This document shows, in pieces, positions 1 to 6,009 of a DNA stretch of 11,646 nt; position 1 is the first letter of the stretch, and each line of letters opens with the position of its first letter. A program made the position numbers and the translations under genes. The stretch is from JBQTIM01 sp052388135 (GTDB taxonomy: Bacteria; Elusimicrobiota; Elusimicrobia; FEN-1173): assembly GCA_052388135.1 (NCBI GenBank), contig JBQTIM010000113.1, forward strand, positions 1 to 11,646. The letters are read 5' to 3'. The notes beneath the pieces were generated by a model. The model was given only the letters and a program-made list of their open reading frames with translations, was not told where the DNA came from and made no database searches.

Positions 1-2
1 GA

Positions 3-158
3 TTTAACGAAACCAGCCGCGTGCTTGGGGAGCCGCGCTGACGCGAGCCCTTCCGTCTCTCGTTTGTCGCCGTCGTCCGCAACGTCATCAAAAGCGGGTC
101 GGAGCTTCTCGGCGCGTCGGATCCCGAGGAGATGTCGTCCCGCTCCGAAACTCCTTGA
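3..158 (+). other. Possible 3' tail of an upstream gene
   Basis: In the frame starting at base 3 there are twelve sense codons (FNETSRVLGEPR), then a TGA at 39-41. The same frame then stays open for another 38 codons, to a TGA at 156-158. The second stretch uses mostly G/C-ending codons, like the real genes here, and reads as plausible protein. The simplest view is that an upstream gene enters from the left and stops at 39-41, with the rest being 3' UTR or decayed coding sequence. I recognise no family. Confidence that any of this is coding is low. Confidence 0.25.
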
Positions 159-183
159 ATTTCCGTCGGTCGAGGGGTATATA
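155..183 (+). promoter_or_regulatory. Sigma70-type promoter for the PilZ gene
   Basis: TTGAAT (155-160) and TATATA (178-183) are separated by exactly 17 bp. This gives a close match to the -35/-10 consensus, with transcription expected to start near 190. It lies about 60 bp before the PilZ start at 244 and inside the longer open frame that begins at 25, which argues that the longer frame is not the real gene. Confidence 0.6.
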
Positions 184-243
184 AGAAAGGCCCGGGGGGC
201 CTACTCTCACCCGATCAGCGCGAATTTCCTTAGGAGAGCAGGA

Positions 244-750
244 ATGAGCCAGGGGCGGGCGGCTTCAGCGAAAGAGATTCTCTACGTTTGGTCTCCCGGC
301 GGGATCACCCGCGTGCGGAGGCCCCAGCGAACCGTTCCCGGCCCCGCCCTCCGCGCGTTGCCCGAGGACGCGGCCGCGGACAAGCGCCGCTATCACCGCC
401 TCGATCTGCGGCTGCCCATCCTTTACAAGGTCATGGGCGACGACGCCTCCCAGGTCCCCATAGACGTCCAGCCCTTCCTTCTCGCCGAAAGCGCCAACAT
501 CAGCCCCATGGGCCTCTGCCTGGAGCTTTCCGAAAAACTGCCCCGCGGCGCCACCCTGTCCATCCGGATCCACATGGAAAAGGGGGAAAACTTCACCGCC
601 GTGGGCTCCGTCGCCTGGACGCGCCCGTCGGACGTCCACGGCCATTTCCTCACCGGACTCAAGTTCGTGGTGGTGGAGGACGACCGCGTCCAGGCCGAAG
701 ACCACCGCCGCCTCCAGAACCACCTCCGCCGTTTCTTCCCCGAAGCCTGA
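244..750 (+). CDS. PilZ-domain protein (putative c-di-GMP receptor)
   Basis: A 168-residue protein with one PilZ domain, the family of cytoplasmic c-di-GMP receptors that tune motility, exopolysaccharide or secretion. The two ligand-binding signatures are visible: RxxxR at residues 48-52 (RRYHR) and NxSxxG at 85-90 (NISPMG). Short beta-strand-like segments follow, including an AVGSVAWT-like strand and a FLTGLKF strand, as PilZ barrels show. The first ~45 residues are unconserved. The ATG at 244 is chosen because AGGAGA (232-237) sits 6 bases upstream and a good promoter lies at 155-183. The frame is open back to 25, but that part overlaps the promoter and reads like non-coding DNA. The gene appears to stand alone: a terminator-like hairpin follows and the next operon has its own promoter. 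Its effector target cannot be inferred. Confidence 0.85.
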   Translation: MSQGRAASAKEILYVWSPGGITRVRRPQRTVPGPALRALPEDAAADKRRYHRLDLRLPILYKVMGDDASQVPIDVQPFLLAESANISPMGLCLELSEKLPRGATLSIRIHMEKGENFTAVGSVAWTRPSDVHGHFLTGLKFVVVEDDRVQAEDHRRLQNHLRRFFPEA

Positions 751-771
751 TCGCGGCGCCCCCTTCTCCGC

Positions 772-808
772 CGGGCGGGCGCCGCCTTGCTCGGCCCGCC
801 CGTTGTTT
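772..808 (+). terminator. Probable intrinsic terminator after the PilZ gene
   Basis: CGGGCGGGC (772-780) pairs perfectly with GCCCGCCCG (794-802) across a 13-base loop, followed by TTGTTT (803-808). The stem is strong but the T-run is interrupted. It separates the PilZ gene from the biotin operon. Confidence 0.5.
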
Positions 809-826
809 CCAAGGACGGAATTTCCA

Positions 827-859
827 TTGTCAACCGGCGGCTCGACGCTCGGTTGACAT
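827..859 (+). promoter_or_regulatory. BirA operator (biotin repressor site)
   Basis: TTGTCAACC (827-835), 15 bp, then GGTTGACAT (851-859). The perfectly inverted core is TGTCAACCG/CGGTTGACA. Half-site sequence and spacing match the known BirA box, TTGTAAACC-N14/15-GGTTTACAA, with C/G replacing one central base pair in each arm. It lies 56 bp before bioB, where a biotin repressor should act, and its right arm contains the likely -35 box. This implies a BirA with a DNA-binding domain elsewhere in the genome, which represses the operon when biotin is plentiful. Confidence 0.85.
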
Positions 860-881
860 TATTCCGAGGCTTTGATAACGT
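853..881 (+). promoter_or_regulatory. Probable bioB operon promoter
   Basis: A perfect -35 hexamer TTGACA (853-858) is embedded in the right arm of the BirA operator. The -10 is less clear. TAACGT (876-881) has 17-bp spacing but matches only half of the consensus, and GATAAC (874-879) is an alternative with 15-bp spacing. Bound BirA would cover the -35. Confidence 0.5.
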
Positions 882-914
882 CGGGCTTTCGAAACTTTTC
901 GACGAGGAGATCCC

Positions 915-2000
915 ATGAACGCTTTCGAGTTGGCGGAGAAAAGCCTGCGCGGCGAGGCCCTGACGCGGGAGGAAGCCCGGGCCGTTTTGGACTGGCCGGA
1001 GGAGGACGCCTTGACCCTTTTGTCGGCGGCCCATCGCGTCCGCCGCAAACATTTCGGCAAGACCGTGAAGCTGAACTTCCTGGCCAACATCAAAAGCGGC
1101 CTCTGCCCGGAAGACTGCTCTTATTGCTCCCAGGCCAAGGGTTCCAAGGCTCCCATCGACAAATACAACCTCATGTCCGCGGAACAAATTCTGGCGGCGG
1201 CGTCCCAGGCGTCGGCCAACAAGGCGGCGCGGCTCTGCCTGGTGGCCTCGGGCCGCGGTCCGTCGGATGCGGACGTGGAGCAGGTGGCCGGGGCCGTGCG
1301 GCAAGTGAAGGAGCGTTTTCCGGAGTTGGAGGTCTGCTGCTGCATGGGCCTGTTGAAGGACGGACAGGCGGGCGTCTTGAAGGACGCCGGCGTCCACGCC
1401 TACAACCACAACCTGAACACCAGCGAGCGGTTTTACAAGGAGATCTGCGGCACCCACGGTTTCGACGACCGCGTGGAGACGGTGAAGAAAGCCGCGGCCG
1501 GCGGTCTTTCCTCCTGCTCGGGCGCGCTGTTCGGCATGGGCGAGACGTCCGAGGACATATTGGACGCCGCCTACCGCCTGCGGGACCTGGGCGTGGATTC
1601 CATCCCCATCAACTTCCTGATCCCCATTCCGGGAACGCCCCTGGCCGGGTTGAACCGGCTGACGCCCGTCCAATGCTTGAAAATCCTCTGTCTCTTCCGC
1701 CTGCTCTGCCCCGCCGCCGAGCTCCGCATCGCCGGCGGCCGCGAGGTGCACTTGAGAAGCCTCCAACCCCTGGGGCTTTTCGTCGCCAACTCCATCTTCA
1801 TCGGCGACTACCTCACCACCGAGGGCCAGGCGCCTGCGGCGGACCTGGAGATGATCCGCGACATGGGTTTTGAAATTCTGGGCCAAACGTCCACGCCGCC
1901 GGCGCCGGACTTGTCGGAACGCGTGGCTCTGCTTTCGGGCAAGGGAGGCTCCGGGGCGCGGGGATGCGGAGAACCTTCCCGGCCGGGCTCCTGCGGCTGA
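915..2000 (+). CDS. bioB: Biotin synthase
   Basis: Radical SAM enzyme that inserts sulphur into dethiobiotin, the last step of biotin synthesis. In this 361-residue protein the CxxxCxxC motif for the SAM-bound [4Fe-4S] cluster is C64, C68 and C71 (CPEDCSYC). Candidate ligands of the sacrificial [2Fe-2S] cluster are C108, one of C141-C143, C201 and the Arg of RIAGGR (residues 271-276). YNHNLNTS (163-170) and the IPINFLIPIPGTPL stretch are typical of the family. GAGGAGA (904-910) lies just before the ATG. It is the first gene of the operon and directly follows the BirA operator. The last ~20 residues, rich in Gly and Ser, extend past the conserved domain and are probably disordered. No key residue is missing. 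Confidence 0.97.
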   Translation: MNAFELAEKSLRGEALTREEARAVLDWPEEDALTLLSAAHRVRRKHFGKTVKLNFLANIKSGLCPEDCSYCSQAKGSKAPIDKYNLMSAEQILAAASQASANKAARLCLVASGRGPSDADVEQVAGAVRQVKERFPELEVCCCMGLLKDGQAGVLKDAGVHAYNHNLNTSERFYKEICGTHGFDDRVETVKKAAAGGLSSCSGALFGMGETSEDILDAAYRLRDLGVDSIPINFLIPIPGTPLAGLNRLTPVQCLKILCLFRLLCPAAELRIAGGREVHLRSLQPLGLFVANSIFIGDYLTTEGQAPAADLEMIRDMGFEILGQTSTPPAPDLSERVALLSGKGGSGARGCGEPSRPGSCG

Positions 2001-2022
2001 CGCCGCCTTTCCTCGCCGGCCC

Positions 2023-2757
2023 GTGGCGGCTTCCGTCCTGAACGTTTTGGTGACCGGCTCCAGCCGCGGCATCGGCCGGGCCGTGGCCTTGGCCTTCGGC
2101 CGCGCCGGGCACAGGGTGACGGTCCACTGCCGTTCGCGGCTGGAGCAGGCGCGGGAGGTGGCGGCGGAGGTCGTTCGCGCCGGCGGCGAGGCGGAGGCGC
2201 GGCAAGCGGATTTGGCGGATCCCGCCCAGGCGCGGAAGCTGGTGGATGACGCCGCGGCGAAATGGGGCTCCCTTCACGTTCTGGTGAACAACGCCGGCGT
2301 CGCGCGGGACCGGACCATTCTCAAGATGACCGAGGCCGAGTGGCGCGAGGTCATCGACGTGAACTTGAGCGGAGTTTTTTGGTGCTTGAAAGCCGCCGCC
2401 GCCCACATGGCGCGGCAAAAGGAGGGCTGCATCCTCAACGTGTCCTCCCTGGCGGGCCTGCGGGGCGCTTTCGGCATCGCCAACTACGCCGCCGCCAAGG
2501 CGGGCGTGGCGGCCCTCACCAAAACCGCGGCGCGGGAGCTGGGCCGATTCAACGTCCGCGTGAACGCCGTCCTGCCGGGTTTCCACCGCACGGAAATGAA
2601 CGACGCGCTGTGGGAAAAGGGGCGGGACAAAATTTTGGAGGAGCACGTTCTGGGCCGGCTGGCGGACGCGGACGAACTGGGGGACTTTGTCGTGGCGCTG
2701 TCGAAGCTGAAATCCGTTTCCGGACAGGTGATCCCTTTTGAATCCCGCGTGGCCTGA
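2023..2757 (+). CDS. FabG-type 3-oxoacyl-ACP reductase of the biotin operon
   Basis: A short-chain dehydrogenase/reductase of 244 residues, the usual FabG length. It would reduce a 3-oxoacyl-ACP to the 3-hydroxy form with NADPH. Visible features are TGSSRGIG (11-18, nucleotide binding), NNAG (89-92), catalytic N114, S142, Y155 and K159 (YAAAK), and the C-terminal SGQVIPF. The GTG at 2023 is chosen because the Rossmann fold starts right after it and the bioB stop is only 22 bp upstream. The frame is open back to 1870, but that would overlap bioB heavily. No clear ribosome site is visible, so translational coupling to bioB is likely. The bio operon context suggests a reductase dedicated to the pimeloyl chain. 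It could also be the organism's general FabG. I leave the symbol empty for that reason. Confidence 0.88.
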   Translation: MAASVLNVLVTGSSRGIGRAVALAFGRAGHRVTVHCRSRLEQAREVAAEVVRAGGEAEARQADLADPAQARKLVDDAAAKWGSLHVLVNNAGVARDRTILKMTEAEWREVIDVNLSGVFWCLKAAAAHMARQKEGCILNVSSLAGLRGAFGIANYAAAKAGVAALTKTAARELGRFNVRVNAVLPGFHRTEMNDALWEKGRDKILEEHVLGRLADADELGDFVVALSKLKSVSGQVIPFESRVA

Positions 2758-4090
2758 GATCGTCGTTACGGGCATGGGGGTGGTCTCGCCCTTGGGGGCG
2801 GACCGGGAATCCTCGTGGGCGGGTTTGACGGCCGGCCGCTCGGCCCTGGCGGGCGGCGTGGGCCTCTGCCCGTTGCCTTCCGATGAGTCGCCGCGGGCGG
2901 TTCAGCTGGCGCTGGCGGCGGCGCGGGAGTGTTTGCGGGATGGAGGGTTTTTAGAAGAATCTTTGGGCGAGCGGTGGGGTTGTTTGGTGAGTTGCAGCAA
3001 ACCTTTGATCGTGGAAGAAAATAAAATCGCGGAGTTGAGTTCCGGGCCTTCCCGGCCCGGACCCGGGTTACCTTTCTCTTGCTTGTCCAAGAGAAAGGTA
3101 ACCGAAAGAGAAGACACCCCCGGCGGCTTCCGCGCGCCCCTTTTCCGGCGGCCCTCCACTCAGGCCCCTCAACGGCCCATCGGGGCCATCGGGTCGGGCC
3201 TCCCGCTCCGGAAAAAAGGCGCGCTCAAAACGCCGCAGGGGGCCCCGGAAAGCACGTCGAAAAAAACACAAACACATCCCATTTCGATTCTTCAGCCCGA
3301 TGTTGTTCCTCGGAGCTTGGCGCGGGAGTTCGGCGTCACGGGGAGCGTCATGAATTTGTCTTCGGCCTGCGCCACGGGATTGCAGTCGGTGATGGCGGGG
3401 GCGGAGTGGATCCGGGAGGGGCGGTGCGATTTCGTTTTGGCCGGGGCGGCGGAATCCTCCTTGCATCCACTTTTTACGTCGGGGTTTGAACAGTTGGGCG
3501 TGCTTTCCAAGAGCGGGCGGCCGCGGCCCTTCGACAGGGGGCGCGACGGGTTTTTGATGGGCGAAGGGGCGGCGGTGTTCCTGCTGGAAAGCCGCGCGTC
3601 GGCGGTCCGGCGGGGCGCGAAGATTTACGGAACGCTTTTGGGCTGGGATTTCGCCTGCGACGCCCACCACGCCACGCGGTTCAACTCCAACGGCGCGCGC
3701 ATCGCCGGGTCCTTGGAAAGGGCGCTGGCGAGGGCGGGGGTTTCCGCCGGGGACGTGGGCTACGTGAACGCCCACGGCACGGGCACGGCGTTGAACGACC
3801 GGCTGGAAGCGCTGGCCTTGACGGCCGTCTTCGGCGGGCGCGGGGCGGCGGTCTCCTCCACGAAAGCGGCCACGGGACACCTTATGGGAGCGGCCGGCGC
3901 CGTGGAGCTGGCCTTCGCTTTTTTGGCCCTGCGGGACGGAATCTTGCCGCCCACGCTGAACTTGTCGGACCCGGAGACGGCGGATTTGGATTTCATTCCG
4001 GAAACATCCCGCGCCCGCAACGTCCGCGCGGCGGCGGCCCTTTCCTTCGGTTTCGGCGGCTCCATCGCGGCCGCCGTGGTGGGGAAATGA
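2738..4090 (+). CDS. FabF-type ketosynthase with an in-frame repeat insertion
   Basis: A 450-residue 3-oxoacyl-ACP synthase of the FabF/FabB (KAS I/II) type, which extends an acyl chain by condensation with malonyl-ACP. The Cys-His-His triad is complete: C211 (SSACATG), H346 (NAHGTGT) and H381 (TKAATGH), with K376 nearby. The C-terminal SFGFGGS loop is normal. The start is TTG at 2738, overlapping the reductase by 20 bp, with CAGGTGA (2724-2730) upstream as a possible ribosome site. Two oddities stand out. The region after residue 40 is about 30 residues shorter than in E. coli FabF. Residues about 102-172 are foreign: they translate a dispersed repeat that recurs between coxB and coxA. The insertion falls where E. 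coli FabF has the loop after its EENHTSLMNGG segment. Without it the enzyme would be about 380 residues. Downstream catalytic sequence is intact, so the gene looks functional, though activity is not proven. Its likely role is pimeloyl-chain extension. Confidence 0.85.
   Translation: MNPAWPEIVVTGMGVVSPLGADRESSWAGLTAGRSALAGGVGLCPLPSDESPRAVQLALAAARECLRDGGFLEESLGERWGCLVSCSKPLIVEENKIAELSSGPSRPGPGLPFSCLSKRKVTEREDTPGGFRAPLFRRPSTQAPQRPIGAIGSGLPLRKKGALKTPQGAPESTSKKTQTHPISILQPDVVPRSLAREFGVTGSVMNLSSACATGLQSVMAGAEWIREGRCDFVLAGAAESSLHPLFTSGFEQLGVLSKSGRPRPFDRGRDGFLMGEGAAVFLLESRASAVRRGAKIYGTLLGWDFACDAHHATRFNSNGARIAGSLERALARAGVSAGDVGYVNAHGTGTALNDRLEALALTAVFGGRGAAVSSTKAATGHLMGAAGAVELAFAFLALRDGILPPTLNLSDPETADLDFIPETSRARNVRAAAALSFGFGGSIAAAVVGK
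3042..3255 (+). repeat. Dispersed structured repeat, copy 1 (inside ketosynthase gene)
   Basis: Read on the + strand, the parts are as follows. Hairpin A is CCGGGCC (3042-3048)/GGCCCGG (3054-3060). Hairpin B is a perfect 16-bp stem, GGTTACCTTTCTCTTG (3066-3081) with its complement at 3088-3103, loop CTTGTC. A shared tail runs to about 3130. Hairpin C is a core of 3132-3148 pairing with 3208-3224 at 15 of 17 positions, with inner stems 3150-3154/3196-3200 and 3164-3169/3182-3187. The far end, 3223-3255, holds GGGGGCCCC. Against the inverted copy at 9352-9624, the block 3061-3130 differs at about three positions and the far end is clearly related, while the core is unrelated. At least three of six frames are open through it. 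Exact ends and target duplication could not be fixed. Confidence 0.88.
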
Positions 4091-5238
4091 CCTCCTCCCT
4101 GCGCGACCATTTCCGCAAGGGCCTGCGCGAGCTGGAGGACGCCCGCCTGCTGAGGACCCTCCGCGTTCTGGAATCCTCGCCGGGCGCGCGGGTTCGCTTG
4201 GAGGGGCGCAATTTCGTCAACTTCGCCTCCAACAATTATTTGGGACTGGCCGGGGACGAGCGGCTGAAAAAAGCGGCCCGGGAGGCCCTGGACCGCTGGG
4301 GCGCCGGCGCCACGGCCTCGCGCCTCATGGGCGGCACGCTGGAGCTGCACGACAAACTGGAGGCGGCCTTGGCCGATTTCAAAGGCACCGAGGCCGCGGC
4401 GGTTTTTCCGTCGGGATATCACGTGAACACGGGGCTTCTGCCCGCCCTCATGGGCCCCGGCGACACGGTGATTCTGGACCGCCTTTGCCACGCGTCCCTG
4501 GTGGACGGCGCTCGGCTCTCCCGCGCGCGTTTGAAAGTTTTCCGCCACAACGACGCCGGCGATTTGGAAAAAGTTCTCAAACGCTCGGCCGGCAAGGGCC
4601 GCCGCTGGATCGTCACCGAAAGCGTTTTCTCCATGGACGGAGACCTGGCCCCCCTGCGGGACATCGTGGCTCTGGCCAAGCGTTACGGCGCCCATACCTA
4701 TATAGACGAAGCCCACGCCACGGGCCTGTGGGGGCCGGAGGGCCGCGGCTTGGTGAAAGCCTGTGGCTTGGAGAAGGACGTGGACGTTTGCATGGGCACG
4801 CTGTCCAAAGCCCTGGGGACTTTGGGCGGCTTCGCCTGCGGCGCCAAGGAGCTGGTGGCCTGGGTGCACAACCGGTCCCGCTCTTTCATCTATTCCACCG
4901 CTCTGCCGCCCGCCTGCCTGGCGGCGGCGCTGGCCGCCCTGGACATTTGCCGCACGGAGCCGGCCCGCCGCGAGAGGTTGTTCTCCCTGGGCGCGCGCCT
5001 GCGGGATTGGCTGGGAGGATCAACGGGCGAAGGCCCCGTGGTGCCCTGGGTGGTGGGCGGCGAAGAGGCCGCCCTGGATGCGGCCCGCCGTATGTGGGAA
5101 AACGGCGTGTTCATCCCCGCCGTGCGTCCGCCCACGGTGCCCAAAGGCACCGCCCGCCTGCGCTTTTCCCTCACCGCCGAGCATACCCCCGACGACGTGG
5201 ACCGGGCCGCGGCCCTCCTTTCCGGGCACGGGAATTGA
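4087..5238 (+). CDS. bioF: 8-amino-7-oxononanoate synthase
   Basis: A PLP enzyme of the alpha-oxoamine synthase family. It joins L-alanine to pimeloyl-ACP (or -CoA) to give 8-amino-7-oxononanoate. The 383-residue length is normal. Visible landmarks are NNYLGL (49-54), GAGATASRLMGG (73-84), H135 (CHAS, cofactor stacking), D207 and H210 in DEAHATGLWGPEGRG, and the PLP lysine K241 in TLSKALGTLGGF. The ATG at 4087 overlaps the ketosynthase stop in an ATGA junction, indicating translational coupling. The close relative glycine C-acetyltransferase (Kbl) is the main alternative by sequence, but the setting between a ketosynthase and bioD makes BioF the firm choice. Confidence 0.95.
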   Translation: MTSSLRDHFRKGLRELEDARLLRTLRVLESSPGARVRLEGRNFVNFASNNYLGLAGDERLKKAAREALDRWGAGATASRLMGGTLELHDKLEAALADFKGTEAAAVFPSGYHVNTGLLPALMGPGDTVILDRLCHASLVDGARLSRARLKVFRHNDAGDLEKVLKRSAGKGRRWIVTESVFSMDGDLAPLRDIVALAKRYGAHTYIDEAHATGLWGPEGRGLVKACGLEKDVDVCMGTLSKALGTLGGFACGAKELVAWVHNRSRSFIYSTALPPACLAAALAALDICRTEPARRERLFSLGARLRDWLGGSTGEGPVVPWVVGGEEAALDAARRMWENGVFIPAVRPPTVPKGTARLRFSLTAEHTPDDVDRAAALLSGHGN

Positions 5239-5328
5239 CGCGGGTTCCAGCCCGTCGTCCGGCGAAGATGGCATCCGCGGATTTAAAAATGAACGGCTCC
5301 CGGCCCTTGCCGGGGCGGCGGGCGTGAC
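5239..5328 (+). other. 90-bp bioF-bioD gap with a small hairpin
   Basis: This is the widest gap inside the biotin operon. It holds a 6-bp hairpin, CCCGGC (5299-5304)/GCCGGG (5309-5314), with a CCTT loop and no T-run, so it is not an obvious terminator. A 19-codon frame (5270-5329, MASADLKMNGSRPLPGRRA) lies in it. Its stop overlaps the bioD start region, but it has no clear ribosome site and I do not call it a gene. Confidence 0.4.
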
Positions 5329-6009
5329 GTGACGCAAAACCCGAAGGGCGGCGTCTTCATCGCCGGCACCGACACCGGCGTGGGAAAAACTCTCGTGGCC
5401 TGCCTCTTGGCCGAGACCCTGCGCCGGCGCGGCGTCCGCGTGGGCGTCATGAAGCCTTACATCAGCGGCGGCTGGGCCGACGCCCGGGCTCTGAAAACCG
5501 CCGCCCGCGCGGACGATTCTCTCTCGGAAATCTCCCCCGTGTTTTATCCCAAGCCTCTGGCGCCGGCCGCCGCGGCGCTCACGGGCCACCGCCTTCCGCC
5601 GTTAGAAAAAGTCCTCGCCGCCTACCGGCGCCTGCGGCGCAAATATTCTTTCCTGGTGGTGGAGGGCATCGGCGGCGCCCTGGTCCCCCTTAAAAACAAT
5701 TTCACCGCCGCCGACCTGGCCCGCCGCTTCCGCCTGCCCGTTTGGATCGTGGCGCGTCCCGGCCTCGGCACCTTGAACCACCCCTTGCTGACCTTGGAGG
5801 CCTTGAGGCGCCGGGGTTTGACCGTGGAGCGCATCGTGGTGAGCGGCTACCGCGGGAAAAGCTTGGCGGAGCGGACCAACCTCCCCATGCTGAGGCGCCT
5901 GACGCGGTTGCCGGTGACGCCTTTGCCGCGTTTTCGAAAAAGCGGAAGCGGAAAAAAGCCCGCAGGCCCCCTCGGGCGGCTTTTAACCGTGGCTCGTCCG
6001 GGAAAATGA
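5329..6009 (+). CDS. bioD: Dethiobiotin synthetase
   Basis: An ATP-dependent carboxylase that closes the ureido ring of dethiobiotin from 7,8-diaminononanoate, CO2 and ATP. The protein has 226 residues, the family's normal size. The P-loop is GTDTGVGKT (13-21). K42 lies in MKPYISGG, equivalent to the substrate-binding KPVxxG of E. coli BioD. VVEGIGGALVPL (110-121) is the EGAGG motif, and LGTLNHPLLT matches the NH-TLLT segment. The start is GTG at 5329, right before the conserved N-terminus, with only a weak GC-rich sequence upstream. The end overlaps bioA in an ATGA junction. The C-terminal ~25 residues are basic and Gly-rich, beyond the conserved fold. Confidence 0.94.
   Translation: MTQNPKGGVFIAGTDTGVGKTLVACLLAETLRRRGVRVGVMKPYISGGWADARALKTAARADDSLSEISPVFYPKPLAPAAAALTGHRLPPLEKVLAAYRRLRRKYSFLVVEGIGGALVPLKNNFTAADLARRFRLPVWIVARPGLGTLNHPLLTLEALRRRGLTVERIVVSGYRGKSLAERTNLPMLRRLTRLPVTPLPRFRKSGSGKKPAGPLGRLLTVARPGK

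Noticed and set aside
39..41. TGA as selenocysteine or Trp
   Set aside because: TGA ends many genes in this window (for example bioB, bioF and coxA), no SECIS-like structure was evident just after it, and the protein family is unknown.
25..243. N-terminal extension of the PilZ protein
   Set aside because: It contains the TTGAAT-17-TATATA promoter, has no ribosome site and reads like translated non-coding DNA. The ATG at 244 has a good AGGAGA.
423..2072. 549-codon open frame on the - strand opposite the PilZ gene and bioB
   Set aside because: It spans two unrelated genes, a terminator and the BirA operator on the other strand, and has low-complexity antisense composition.
3042..3255. Intein or group I/II intron in the ketosynthase
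   Set aside because: The insert is too short, has no intein splice motifs, lacks intron core features, and is not flanked by the active-site motif that inteins favour. The second copy lies in a non-coding gap.
2738..4090. Ketosynthase as a pseudogene
   Set aside because: Despite the insertion the frame is unbroken, the Cys-His-His triad and C-terminal motifs are intact, and the gene is translationally coupled to bioF. Loss of activity remains possible but is not shown by the sequence.
5270..5329. 19-codon gene between bioF and bioD
   Set aside because: There is no ribosome site and no recognisable sequence, and this length arises readily by chance.
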